Positions 1-12,128 of a stretch of 64,000 nucleotides of DNA are shown one piece after another; the first letter of the stretch is position 1, and each line of letters opens with the position of its first letter. Source of the DNA: Siphonodentalium dalli (taxonomy: Eukaryota; Mollusca; Scaphopoda; Gadilida; Siphonodentaliidae); NCBI GenBank assembly GCA_032622095.1, contig CP136064.1, positions 133,493,129 through 133,557,128 of the forward strand. The letters run 5' to 3'. The notes under the pieces are model-generated. The model did no database searches and was not told where the DNA came from. It saw nothing but the letters and a program-made list of their open reading frames with translations. A program made the position numbers and the translations under genes.

Positions 1-525
1 TAGAAGAAAATAAAGCTGACACTAACTAAATAAAATTATATAGACTGTAGATGTCATGACATTTGACCTGTATATAGTGATTATAGTCACTTATATACTA
101 TATTTTACCCAAACATTGTCCATGAACCACCAGTGATACACGTACTGACATCCACGAAAGAGCGACGGACTGCAGTTGGAAACTAGTGTAAACTCTAAAT
201 TACATCAGACCTCCACGGGAAAACACGGTGCAATGTGGCAAATGCCCCATCAATTGAGCTCCATAAATAACAATTTAGTTGTTTGTCCCCATAAACTGGA
301 AAGAATAGGCCGATTCAAAAATATACAAATTGGATAGCCGATTCGGTATCAATCTCAAATCTGGTTGCCAATGTCTACACTGAATCGAATCTTCGCAGGG
401 CCCTATCATATAACAAAGGGATATATTTTTTGGAAACCAAATGCAGAGGTGGATGTAATCCGGTATAGCCAAAATATATTTGAAAGTTGGAGTATAAAAA
501 GACTCTTACAATATCTTTATTTCAG

Positions 526-677
526 TATACACAAAGTCCCTGGGCCATATAATGGAAGTGATGACAGGTCCTTTGATTCAGTCACTGGAAAGTCGGCTAC
601 GGAGAAACTTGACGCTCATAGATGAATTACAGAAACATAAGCAGGATCTATTAAACATGCTTCAAGAAACCACCTGA
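526..677 (+). CDS. Candidate terminal exon of an unrecognised plus-strand gene
   Basis: After a pyrimidine-rich acceptor (ATCTTTATTTCAG) an open frame runs about 50 codons to TGA. It includes SLGHIMEVMTGPLIQSLESR and then LRRNLTLIDELQKHKQDLLN. The leucine spacing suggests an amphipathic helix or coiled coil. If real, it is the 3' end of a gene whose other exons lie before this window, running tail-to-tail towards UGGT. I do not recognise the family. Another frame is also open across this stretch, so chance is possible. Confidence 0.35.
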
Positions 678-836
678 ATCCACATGTTCTACACTAGGAT
701 CCCCTGGGGATGACACAGGAAGAAATCAAACAACCAAAATCAATGTGTGCATGCAGTATTCAGCTAAAGATAAACCTCAATAATCCAATGATATTCAAGA
801 TAATGCAGTTTCAATATTTGACTTGATATTCTCATG

Positions 837-1776
837 TAGTCCAAGTCTTCTCGTACTAAAACTAGCTAAGATATTGGGATGGAGATGCTGGTATTTAGTC
901 CGAGATCGCCGCCATAGGCTTCTTATAACACGAGTTACGCCCAGGGTTTGTGGCGGGAATTCGTGGTGTATTTTACTCAATTTACCTCTCAAATCAATAC
1001 ATGATGCTTTTCTACATTGGAAAGAGTGACATCTTATGGTCATAATGGTGTATAATAATCTAACTTTCATGTTAAATTACACATAGAATATTCCGGTTGA
1101 TTGCCACTAACATCGCTTTTTTATATGTTTGTTTACGTTTTAACTGAAAGCCGAGTGTTCCGAAGAACTTCGGCATTGTCCGGAGTTTGTTTTGGCGGAG
1201 ACGAATTTCGATACAAACAATATGGCAGCCGCATATATATTCTAATGCTCGTTGTGTTTACACTGTTTTAAACTGTGAGAGGGTTGTAATTCCTGTAATT
1301 TATTTAATGTATTACATTTATATCTTCAATATTTACTTAATCTATTTATTTATTTATTTTTTATTGACACACATAATTGCAATTACAATGGAGAATTCAT
1401 CGCCATGTGCGTGGTTAGTCGAAAATCTACGGTATATTTTCACCGGAAAATGCCGAACACAGTTCGCGAGGTCAACTGAGTTCGCATACTTTTAAAAATA
1501 TGTCAACAATGCGGTAAATGTCTCTTTTCACATTAAATTACCGCTTTCAATTCACAACTGATGTGGGTTTCAGATCAAATATCATGTCTTCTGCGGAAAA
1601 AAATCCGTTTATTGTCGCAATTGTGATATTTTATTTAATATAATTGTGGTTTTATTTGAGCGGGTCACTAACGCTTAACTTGTGTTATAAGAAGCCTATG
1701 GCGGCGATCTCGGACTAAATACCAGCATCTCCATCCCAATATCTTAGCTGGTTTTAGTACGAGAAGACTTGGACTA
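837..1776. mobile_element. Mutator-like fold-back element with ~104-bp TIRs
   Basis: The segment 837-940 is repeated in inverse orientation at 1,673-1,776 with only about three mismatches. Outer ends are TAGTCCAAGTCTTCTCG. Flanks are ATTCTCATG (828-836) and TTTCTCATG (1,777-1,785), a 9-bp target duplication with one mismatch. Long TIRs plus a 9-bp duplication are typical of Mutator-like elements. The inside has no transposase; a TTTA microsatellite lies near 1,335-1,360. Confidence 0.7.
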
Positions 1777-2360
1777 TTTCTCATGGTGCTGTAAGTCACT
1801 GGTATCAGACCATGCCAGGTAGTTCTGGAATGATATGTTGAGAGTAATAATAAAAAAAATAAAAATTTGTACATTTAATAACTTGGGGGTTATGGACACA
1901 GGTCAAGTTCAAATTTTTGTGGAGTTTGCCCATTATTCTGGAGTTATGACCCATTAGTGATAGTTATCCGATTCTTTCAGATTAGCTAACTATAGGTATA
2001 TTGATTACTCACAAAATGCATACTTTATTGGTCTAATGTTTCTAAAAACAGCTGCTATTTTAACTCGTTTGATGCCACCCAGCACCACAACCAGACATCC
2101 CAGTGCCACGAAATTTGAATAAACTGGGAATAGCTTGCAAATATGCATGTTTTCTGGCAAGCGGATAAAATTCGCAATAATGCATGTTTGGCATGAAAAG
2201 AGTTAAACACAGAACTTGAAGAAACATTAAATTAATAAACATCACTTTATTTTGAAACATCAACACCAATGAAGCACCGATCTTGAAGAATTCAGTGTCC
2301 TCAGATTTTAATGAACCTTTCAAATGTTGCCAGATGAGGCCCTATTCCTTTAAATTTTAC

Positions 2361-2610
2361 TATAAGAACTGAAAACCGCACTCCTCTAGCCCGTGCGGTT
2401 GCCACAGGAGGTGGCCAAAATGGCAACAATAGCCGTATTGGTATTTATGAACCGATTTTAACCAAATGTGGTAGGGTGGCCCACACCAAACTATACAGTA
2501 CTATAAGAACCGAAAACCGCACTCATGTAACCCGTGTGGTTGTCACAGGGGTGGTCACAATGGCAACCACAGCCGTTTTGGAATTTATGAACCGATTTTG
2601 ACCAAATAAA
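2361..2610. repeat. Tandem duplication, ~142-bp unit
   Basis: Two copies of a unit, starting near 2,361 and 2,502, share CTATAAGAACYGAAAACCGC, a GC-rich stretch with CCGTG, and TTTATGAACCGATTTT. They are moderately diverged. This resembles an internal unit of the tandem-repeat elements seen later, but no element ends were found. Confidence 0.6.
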
Positions 2611-3942
2611 GGACAAAGATGACCACCAAGATGGCATCTTAAAATCGCTAAAATCTTATATATTAAAATATATCTGTCATAATGCAGTTGTCCTATCTCT
2701 CTGAACAATTTGGTGAAACATTTCCTTAAAATATCCCTTTCTGATCAAAGAAGTTCACATTCCACCCCGGCACAATCTATTTGTCACCTATATTCTGAGC
2801 TTTTGATTCAATTCGTAGCTGGAAACTTGGATGCTGATATATCCTCTCAAACTTTAAACTGAGCACCCATTTGTCAAGAGGGCTCAATAAGTTAATTTTG
2901 GCAATATAGCGAGGGTTTGTTACCAAAGATACTGAATTTGATCAAAGTTATAAGGGCCTAGGTTATGTAGAGATGAGAGGTGAAGAAGCTTAGTTTAAGA
3001 GACATACATACCAACCAGACAGTCCTAACTCCATTAGTCAAACATTTTGAGCTACTGTCCATTTAGATAACTGTCCCAAATTTAACGCTATAATGCGACA
3101 TACTAATTTGAGAACGAGCAATGTCCAGAACAGACAAAAGCACTGTTTCACATACATTTAAGCATGACACCAGCTGCTCCAGAAACTGTAGTAATTGTCA
3201 TGTGGAAGCACAACATCTCACTAGGTTGGTGGGTCACAGGAACACAACTGATCAGCAGCTGTAAACTTTCTCTCTGTTCTATGACACACAGATTAATTAA
3301 ACGGCATGCACGTGCAGCTGACTTTCATTTATTTTGTTGGTATAATGGTGGGCAATACGTGATTATCCAATGTTCTTTAATCGGTACGTTGATGGTGCAA
3401 AGAACAGAATTTGAAGTATTAAATATGCCTTTAAAGTCATCAGTAATGGCTATATATGTGGGATAGAATCAATGTCTCTTGGTGAACAGACCTGTTCCTG
3501 GTTCAAAACTGAAAAATTGTAAACTTAGTATAATAACCATACCCTGTTTGGCATACTCTCTGGAAACGCAAAGATGGGTTGCATTGTTGGAATATTACTC
3601 TAGGACTCTGTGCAACATCCCATCGAGATAGAGAATTTCATCAAGGAAAACATTGCTGCTGTAACTAGGAATGTGAATGTGATCCCTTGGTTGGCGAGAA
3701 ATGATCGAGTTTGAGGAAATGTTACGGAATGTTTTCTGCGATATGATATACATATGTTGATGTATTCGGCAGAAATATGAATTTAGAGTGTTTGGTATAA
3801 ATCCAATTAAATTTTCCGCTTGTGTGATATTGATATCAAGGTCATAGTAACTCGCATTAGATTTCCTCAGTTCATACTGCCACGTAGTGCATTATTTATT
3901 GGCACCTGGAAGAGGCATATCCCAAAATCTTTAAGTCATCAT

Positions 3943-4537
3943 AACAAAACAGTCAATGACTGTGGGGTCGCTCACCAGACTGTAAAGACAGAGAAGACTG
4001 GGACTCTGAAGACTACAATAGTCAGTATGTTATAACGTAATTAATTTTTCAAAAATTTTAATCTAAAATTTTAAAAAAATTCAGAATTTTATTTTTTTTA
4101 GTGAAATGTTATTTTTTTTTTTTCTCTTTTAAAAAATAATTTTGGGTTAAATTGAGCAAGAATTTTTAAAGATCATTGACCCTGGCTCTGCCCATGTTTG
4201 CCCCAGTGACCCCCATTTTAACAAATCTGAACCCCAGTAAACCAAGGACCCTCCATACCAAATATAAGCCTAACAGGCCCAATGGTTCTTAAGAAGTTGT
4301 TTTAAGAATTACTATGGAGGGAAAGAATTGTGGCCCCGGCTTCACAACTATTTGACTTGGTGACCTCATTTTAACAAATCTGAATATGAGTCACCTAGGG
4401 AACATCCACACCATATATGAACCCATTGGTCTTATGTGTCTGGAGAAGATGTTTAAACAATTTTTGATGGACGATGGAAGAGGAGTGATGACTTTACCCG
4501 GTAGCTCCACCAGAGTCTTTGCCTCAGGTGAGCGTAA
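3943..4537 (+). mobile_element. Family-2 Helitron-like element, compact copy
   Basis: The 5' end carries the palindrome ACAGTCAATGACTGT (3,949-3,963) followed by GGGGTCGCTCACCAGACTG. The 3' end is a degraded form of the family hairpin, ending CTCAGGTGAGCGTAAAA. The inside holds one to two tandem units of the type 'CCATTTGAACAAATCTGAA'. At about 0.6 kb it is the shortest copy with both ends, which confirms that the two ends belong together. Confidence 0.65.
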
Positions 4538-4565
4538 AACTATAATCAGTACCAAACTTGAACTC

Positions 4566-5353
4566 AACTAGAGGTGTGACTGTCCCAATGGGACTACGGA
4601 TACCCCCCTTTTTAAAAAATACTAAGATGTTTGACATGTCAGTAAACATTTAGTTAAAATAATGAAATAACAGTTCCCATTGCAGGTGTACAACCATAAC
4701 CCTAATCTTAAACCTATTGACCGAAAATTGTAGGAATAAAAGCTTGGACAAAATTATGTATGTTGCGAAATAAATTCTAAGTCGAAAATGGGGAATAACT
4801 CCACACAAAAAAAATGTCGGACAGACGTCATAATTGCAGGTGCACAGGTTCCCATGGTACTAAATATCAGTGCCAAGATTAAAAAACATTGACCGAAAAA
4901 TGTAGGAATAAAAGCTCGGACAAAATTATGCATGTTGCAAAAAAAGTTTCTAAGTTGAAAAAGGGGGATAACTCCACCAAAAAATGTCGGACAGATGTCA
5001 TAATCGCAGATGCACAAGTTCCAATGGTACTAAATATCTGTGCCACGTTTTTAAAAAATTGACCAAAAAATGTAGGAATAAAAGCTCGGACAAAAGTATA
5101 CATGCTGCGAAAAAGGGGGGATAACTCCAAAAAAAAGAAGACCAACAGACGTCATAATCGCAGGTGCACAGGTTCCCATGGTGGTTGATGTCTGTGCCAA
5201 GTTTCACGAAATTGATAAAAAAACGACTGAGAAAAACTCCGGACAAATTTGTGTCCACGGACGGACGGACGACGGACGGACGGACGACGGATGGACGGAC
5301 AAGCTGACTCCAGTATACCCCCCCTAACTTCGTTGCGGGGGGTATAACAACTC
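4566..5353 (+). mobile_element. Family-3 Helitron-like element with tandem repeats
   Basis: The 5' end is AACTAGAGGTGTGACT, then the palindrome GTCCCAATGGGAC (4,582-4,594) and GATACCCCCC. The 3' end is GGGGGGTATAACAA, inverse to the 5' GATACCCCCC, forming a hairpin across TTCGTTGC. Inside are about three units of ~180 bp (marker TGTAGGAATAAAAGCTYGGAC), then a CGGA microsatellite at 5,258-5,300. The minus-strand ORF ladder across 4,754-5,355 comes from these repeats and is not a gene. Confidence 0.7.
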
Positions 5354-5387
5354 AAATAGTTTGTCTTATGGAAGGTGTTAAAGTTTT

Positions 5388-6780
5388 TTAGCTCACCTGA
5401 GACGAAGTCTCCGGTGGAGCTATAGTCATCACTCCTCGTCCGTCCATCAATTCTTTGAACGTCTTCTCCTCTGAAACCATCAGACCGATTGGGTTTATAT
5501 TTGGTGTGGATGTTCCCTAGGTGACTCTTATTCAGATTTGTTCAAATGAGGTCACCAAGTCAAATAGTTTTGATGTCAGGACCATAACTATTTTTCCACA
5601 TAGTAATTCTTAAAACGACTTCTTTTCTGAAGTTGTTGGGCCGAATGGGTTCACATTTGGTATGAGGGTACCTTGGGTGACTGTGGTTAAGATTTGTTCA
5701 AATGAGGTCACTGGGTCAAATGTGGGTGGGGCTATGGACATAAATTTGAAGAATTTAAATTAAATAAAAAATATTTAATTAAAATTTTGAAGAACTTAGG
5801 ACATTACATCGTCGGGGGGGGGGGGGGGGGGGGGGGGTAGGGGGTAGGTACCTCTAGTCACCCCACTAAATTTGGTTGAAATCAGGATTTTGTGAGAAAA
5901 CAGACAGATGTACAGAAATGTTCAGTAAGTTCCATATCCTTGCATTCCCAAGCAATCTCTGCTCTGTACAACCAAGCATGATAGAGGCATGTTGTGTTTA
6001 AATCAGTGCCAGATTTATAGATATAAACAGAACTTCTGTGGCTATAGGCAGAGTCCCCTGGGAGTGTATTCATAATTTAAATGAGATTAATAGTGTTGAG
6101 CATTTGTTTTCTCAAGCTGTCAATTGTTTACAATATCCTGGTCATTAATATCAATTTAAATTCCTTTTCTCAAAGCTGTAATGAAGTGTGTCTAGCATTT
6201 GTACCCTGCACAGCAGGCGAGCATTGCTAAATACACCCTTTGAGGGCCTCATTCTGCTTAGGCCTCATCTTCTGGGAAGTGAGTCTCAAATTGACATTTT
6301 AGCAGCTTTTTTTCTTCTGTTGAGATTCTAAAATGCATAATTGAGGTGTGAAATGGGTGTGCATACTGTCATATGCCACCAACTTCAGCTGGAGAACTTC
6401 TGTCTGTCCCCAGGTCTCCCATAGCAGTTGATGATTAAGTAAGTTTGGGTTCCCAGATGGTGAATTTGGTGATTCTAGCCCACCTTACAGAATAGCATCA
6501 CTACATTCCCCTTTTGGGACCTCAGACACACTTAATTCACGCTTGGCTGTTCCAATATTATTTTCCTTGGTGGCATGTTTAGAGCTGTTCCAATTGGGTC
6601 CTTTTTGGAAAATCAATTAACTTCAACTCTTAAAAGTGAATGTTTAAAATTATTAGATGGACAGATATCAGAGATGGGGATTCATGTTTGTTCAAATAAG
6701 GAAATAAGGGGCAGAGGTATAAGAGAATTAGCTCTGCCTCACCGACTTAACCTGTATCTATGATGTACGCTACTGGTATA
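5388..6780 (-). mobile_element. Family-2 Helitron-like element, minus strand, 5' truncated
   Basis: Starts at 5,388 with AGCTCACCTGAGACGAAGTC, the reverse complement of the family-2 3' end. The interior matches the reverse complement of the copies at 19-21 kb and 50-52 kb, including the stretch around 6,030-6,090 with CCTGGGAGTGTATTCA. The family-2 5' palindrome is missing. A 24-base G tract (5,814-5,837) interrupts it. Confidence 0.6.
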
Positions 6781-6871
6781 ATAAGATAATGTCATATTCT
6801 TGCAGGGATGTCCCACAGTGTTGGGGGGGGGGGGGGGGGGGGGGGGTGATTTACAGATTTGTTCAATGAAT

Positions 6872-7848
6872 TTTTAAGCTCGCCTGAGACGAAGCTTTTG
6901 TCATCACTTCTCATCTGTCTCCTGTTCATCTGTCCATCCATCCATTCTTTGAACATCTTCTCTAGATCATAAGACTGAATGGGTTCATATTTGGTGTGGA
7001 TGTTCCCTTGGTGACTCACATTCAGTTTTGTTCAAATGAGGTCACTCTGTCAAATGGTTGTGAAGCCAGGGCCATAACTCTTGCCCTCCATAGTAATTCT
7101 TAAAAACGACTTCTTCTCATGTACCATCAGGTTGAATGGGTTCATATTTGGTATGAAGGGTCATTGGGTGACTGGAGTTCAGATTTGTTCAAATGGGTCA
7201 CTTGTTTTAAATGGGGTTTCAAATTTATTCAGATGGGGTCACCAGATTAAATAGGGTGGGATCAGGGACATAACTATGTCTCTATGCTAATACTTAAAAT
7301 GTCTTCTCAAGAGAGGTTGGACTATTTAGCTTACATATAGTATGGAGGATCCTTAGTGACTGAGATTCATCTTTGTTAACATGATTCAACCTGTTAAGAA
7401 ATGACGGGGCTATGGGGACTTAACACTTTTGTGTCTAATAAAATCATTAAAATACAAAATGCATTATAACATCTACCTTGGAACTACCTGACTGATTAAT
7501 CTGACATACATATAGTGTTTTTGGGTCCATGGATAATTGGGCTTCAAACATGTCTAAATAGTTTTATAAAAAGGCGCTTGTGAGATTGGAAATTTCCAAC
7601 AATTGAGAAAGTTTGTGAGATGTCGGTTGTGAAATTCCAACCTAAGACTTGAGAGTCTGGAGTCCAGTCAGGAAGGGACATGAGCTAGAGGAGGGAGGGC
7701 ATGATCAGTAGTGTACAGTTGGTAATTTAAAAGTAGGTATTCCCCGATCTACATACATGAAGCCTCTCTATCCACATATCCTGTTTAGATCTACTTCTTT
7801 TAAAGTGATTATGAAAAGTTCTGACTGTTATGGTCTCCAGAGTCCCAT
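6872..7848 (-). mobile_element. Family-2 Helitron-like element, minus strand, lacking extreme 5' end
   Basis: The 3' end is at 6,872 (AGCTCGCCTGAGACGAAGC). The unique 5' part (7,430-7,848) matches the reverse complement of 19,060-19,450 closely, for example TGTCGGTTGTGAAATTCCAA. It stops about 50 bases short of the family 5' palindrome, where family-1 type sequence begins. A 24-base G tract lies just outside (6,823-6,846). Confidence 0.65.
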
Positions 7849-9814
7849 GCGGGCTGCAGGTTATGCCAAGGGATTCAAATTTGAAATCCAAAGATGGTTG
7901 TTGGCAGCCATGTTTTTTTGACGAATTTTGGAATGAAAGTGTCAATGACACTGTAGCTCAATTTGGAAAGGGAATAATTTAATGTGTTACTGTCGATGGA
8001 GTGATTAGGAATGTGGAAAGTTGAATGTCTAATACTAGTTTATCAACAATGAAGAGATATATATATACATGTATATAAAAGTAAAATCTAAGATGGTTGC
8101 TGGGGGCTATGTTTTCCAACAATTCAAAAACATTTGATAGCTTTAGTCATGCAAAGAGTAGAATCCAAGATGGCCGCCATGTTTTAATGCCGGTTAACCC
8201 CAAAATGACTCATTCCCATCTACATGTCAATGTCAAAAGTCAAGACAATTTTCATAAAGATCCGACCAAAGGTACGACCTGTAGCCCATGCCAAAGGATT
8301 TAGTCATACAAAGAGTAAAATCTAAGATGGCTGCCGGTGGCCATGTTTTTTGTCCGAATGACCCCAAAATTACTCGTTCCCATCTACAAGTGAATATTAA
8401 CACACACGACAAATGTCATGATGATCAGATGAACAGTAAGACCTCTAGCCCGTGCTAATGGATTGAATTTTGAAATCCAAGATGGCTGCTGGCGGCCATG
8501 TTTTTTTTCCGAATGACCCCAAAATGACTCGTTCCCATCTACATTCCAATTTCAACAGCCACGAAAAATTTCATGATGATCAGACTCCAGGTACGACCTG
8601 TAGTCCGTGCTAAAGGATTTAGTCATACAAAGAGTAAAATCCAAGATGGCTGCTGGTGGCCATGTTTTTTGGCCGAATGACCCCAAAATGACTTGTTCCC
8701 ATCTACATGTCATTATTAATATTCATGACAAATTTTATGATGATCAGAATAAAGGTACGACCTGTAGCCCGTGCTAAAGGATTTAGTCATACAAAGAGTA
8801 AAATCCAAGATGGCTGCTGGTGGCCATGTTTTTCGGCCGAATGACCCCAAAATGACTCGTTCCCATCTACATGTCAAAATTAACATCCATGACAAATTTC
8901 ATGATGATCAGGCGAAGAGTACGACCTGTGGCCCGTGATAATGGATTGAATTTTGAAATCAAAGATGGCCACTGGCGGCCATGTTTTTTGTCCTAATGAT
9001 CCCAAAATGACATTCCAATTTGAACAGCCACGACAAATTTCAAGATGATCAGACTAAAGGTACGACCTGTAGCCCGTGCTAAAGGATTTAGTCATACAAA
9101 GAGTAAAATCCAAGATGGCTGCTGGTGGTCATATTTTTTGACCGAATGACCCAAAAATGACTCGTTCCCATCTACATGTCATTGTTAACATCCATGACAA
9201 ATTTTATGATGATCCGACCAAAGGTACGACCTGTAGCCCGTGTCAAAGGATTTAGTCATGCAAAGAGTAAAATTTAAGATGGCTACCGGCGGCCATGTAT
9301 TTTGGCAGAATGACCCCAAAATCACTCGTTCCCATCTACATGTCAATATTAACATCCATGACAAATTTCATGACAGTAAGACGAACAGTACGGCCTGTAG
9401 CCCGTGCTAATGGATTGAATTTTGAAATCCAAGATGGCCGCTGGCGGCCATGTTTTTTTTCCGAATGACCCCAAAATGACTCGTTCCCATCTACATGTCA
9501 ATGTCAACATCCATGACAAATTTCATAATAATCGGACCAAAGGTACGAACTGTAGCCCGTGCTAAAGGAAATTGTTGACGAATCACGCACACACGCACGA
9601 CGGATACAAAGCCATGGCAATAGCTCAAACTTTACAAAGTAAAGTTGAGCTAAAAAATTGTTGGTTCTCATCGAGAGGTCACCCCCGAATAACTATGAAG
9701 TTTTGTGACAATCGGATGAGAAATGTTACCTGTAGGGTGTGCTAACGGACACATGCACAGATGGACGCCAACCCATGGCAATAGCTCAAACTTGAGATTG
9801 TCAAGTTGAGCTAA
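7849..9814 (+). mobile_element. Family-1 (subtype B) relic split by a subtype A copy
   Basis: The left piece (7,849-7,931, GCGGGCTGCAGGTTATGCC to GACGAATTTTGG) and the right piece (9,654-9,814, with GAGAGGTCACCCCCG and a 3' end AAGTTGAGCTAA at 9,803-9,814) look like the two halves of an older subtype B element. The intact subtype A copy lies between them. Confidence 0.5.
7932..9653 (+). mobile_element. Family-1 Helitron-like element, ~1.7 kb, both ends present
   Basis: The 5' palindrome AGTGTCAATGACACT (7,938-7,952) is followed by GTAGCTCAATTTGG. The 3' end is the hairpin AACTTTACAAAGTAAAGTT followed by GAGCTAA (CTAA at 9,650-9,653). AGCTCAACTT near the 5' end and AAGTTGAGCT at the 3' end are inverted subterminal repeats. 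Inside are about nine units of ~155 bp (markers CCAAGATGGC, ATGACCCCAAAATGACTCGT, GGTACGACCTGTAGCCCGTG). No coding capacity. The layout matches non-autonomous Helentron/DINE-like elements. Confidence 0.75.
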
Positions 9815-10750
9815 AATGTTTGGGACAAGAAGGGAATCCCATGCTTATGGAAATAAGTTCGGAGTCAGAGTTGTAACAATATAGCATTTATTAAAAACAA
9901 AATGAACAATGAGGATCAGACAATCTCTGGCAACATAATTAGAACCCACTCACAAATGATTTTCTTATCATAAGATTGTAACTCCTCTGAAATTTCAACA
10001 GACATACAAAAATAATTCATGAGACAATGAAACTATGAAGTAGGACGCCAATGATATTCCATTTGCTTGGCTGTTTTCAAAAGAAGCTCAGTCTTGAATT
10101 GATAAGTTGTTATTAATGCGATTTCAATTTTCGAAAGTGGAACTATTTTCTTGTGAAGTGTCTATTTTTTACATGTTACAAAATGTACAAGTACTGCCCA
10201 TTTCGCTTTGGAGAATTGGCCTTCTGTTTGATCCGTTTCACACATATAGTCATTTATAGTGTATTGTATGCAACTCTGCATTTGTAGTTGTAGTTGAAGT
10301 TGAAGTTTTTGTGTTTTACAAGTATGCAAATCAGCCACGTGGACAACAGTCACATGTTGTGTGAAATTTTGAGAATACCAACAGTTTTTGTTTGAAATTT
10401 CTCATGAGTGTATGGAAATAAATATCCAATTTTTACAAGCAGCTGCAAGTCTCGAGTGAAAATTTTATATTTCTTTCCAGACGATTGAGATGTTTCAGGT
10501 TTTCCAACAAAAACTGTAGGTGTTATTTTTGCTCCTTAATAATGCTCACAGTTGCTATATTATGCAGCATTTTAACTTTTAATAGTACAACAAATTGGAC
10601 AGTACTCATAAGGCAACATGCATCTGTTTGACCCAAATTTCTTACACTGATCAGCTAGGTATCAAACCGCTTCAAAGGCAATCATTCGGCAAGCTACAGC
10701 GAAAAAATAAGGTGTAGTGAAATAACAAATCTACAGTGAAACAACGAGAT

Positions 10751-10889
10751 TGTATTTCACTGTAGCTTTGAAGAGATACATGACGATCTACGTTTCGGTA
10801 TTTTTCCGTTATTTTAATTGTATTTCACTATATAGCTTTAAAGAGATACATACAATGATCTACGTTTCAGTAATTTTCCGTTATTTTAT
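10751..10889. repeat. Tandem duplication, ~68-bp unit
   Basis: Two adjacent copies share TGTATTTCACTRTA, AGAGATACAT, GATCTACGTTTC and TTTTCCGTTATTTTA with a few differences. Confidence 0.75.
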
Positions 10890-11381
10890 AGGCAAGCATA
10901 TAATAAAGAAAAAAGGGAGAATGCGAGAGAAAAAGTGCTCCCCTTTCTCCACTAAAAAAGTCAACAGGTACAGTCTGGTTCAAATTGCAAAATTGCTGAA
11001 AACAGATGTTGGTACTTTGCCAATAAAGACCTGATGGTACCAAAATTCTTGTCTATCAGATAACTTTGGAGATGCCAATAGTATTTTATCTAGAGTATGA
11101 TTTATATGATATACATAATTGTAATTTGGTTTCAAGCAATGTGCAGGTCTTTTGTCAATTGTCCAGGATAACGAATAGTAAAATTTCTATACCATGTTCA
11201 TTTGCTTGGGGGGTGTTTAACCCTTTTTTTTTACTAAATGGATTTTTCCACCCAGTTAAATTTTTTTTTACATTGGAATGATCTATTAGTCATTTTGAGG
11301 GAAGTTCACGTTATTTGAAGCAGACAACACAGACAAAAAGATAATACAAGTGCAGAACTGTTCATAATGATTGATGGGAAA

Positions 11382-11453
11382 TGTTCAGATAATAAGTTTA
11401 ATTGACAACAAACGACACCTGTATGGTCATTTGATGAACTTATTATCTGAACA
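11382..11453. repeat. 17-bp perfect inverted repeat with 38-bp loop
   Basis: TGTTCAGATAATAAGTT at 11,382-11,398 is perfectly complementary to AACTTATTATCTGAACA at 11,437-11,453. It may be a MITE core or a hairpin; no flanking duplication was recognised. Confidence 0.7.
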
Positions 11454-12128
11454 GTCCCTGAGGGAACTACTCTTCAATGAGTATTTAGCAAAGAAAGGGT
11501 TAATGAGAAAATCTCAATCAAAAGTTAAGATATATGAGCCAACCTCATAGGTTTGAGAGTTTTGAACTCTGCACTAAACCTAATGCAACAGGTATTTGTC
11601 ACTACTTCCAATGTTGCATCAAATACCTTCCGCATTTCTATATTTGCAAAAGTATTCTTCAACATGGGGTGAGTAACTCTAAGACATGATGGTGAACCTA
11701 AAAAAATTCCAAGCACCTAGAGCTTGTGTAATTTATCGAGATGAGTATGTCAGTCAATCATGATTTAAAATGCATCACAAAAAAGTCATAAACAACATCA
11801 CAATTTCTCATCAAAATGAAACATGTCCAGTGGTTGATTGATGAACAAAACAATGTTACACCTCCCAAACATGTCCAACCAACTGTGTCATATGCGGTTT
11901 CTACACTGACTGGGTCAAAATGTACAGCATCTGATAATGAATTATTCTTTCATCTGACGCGTGAAAATATTTTCTGATTCAATCTCACTCACCGAGATGA
12001 AAATTAAAAATAAAATTTCTTTGAAGCTATAAGTCAAATTTGAAGAAAAGCAACTCTTTTCTCGGAATAAAGACTTCACTCATGGTGCCAACTTTCATTT
12101 GAACACAGATCTGCCCTTAAAAAAAATA

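Larger units (their letters stand above)
9815..12128. other. No gene recognised (2.3 kb)
   Basis: I see no supported exon or named element. The stretch contains a local tandem duplication (10,751-10,889) and a 17-bp inverted repeat (11,382-11,453), both listed separately. It is between the 3' ends of UGGT and the candidate gene at 526-677. Confidence 0.5.

Noticed and set aside
4754-5355. Ladder of minus-strand ORFs with [14 protein letters not shown] repeats
   Set aside because: They follow the ~180-bp tandem units of the family-3 element in shifting frames; no start, splice or domain support.
8100-9650. CRISPR-like array
   Set aside because: Units are ~155 bp and similar throughout, without short direct repeats separating unique spacers, and the genome is eukaryotic.
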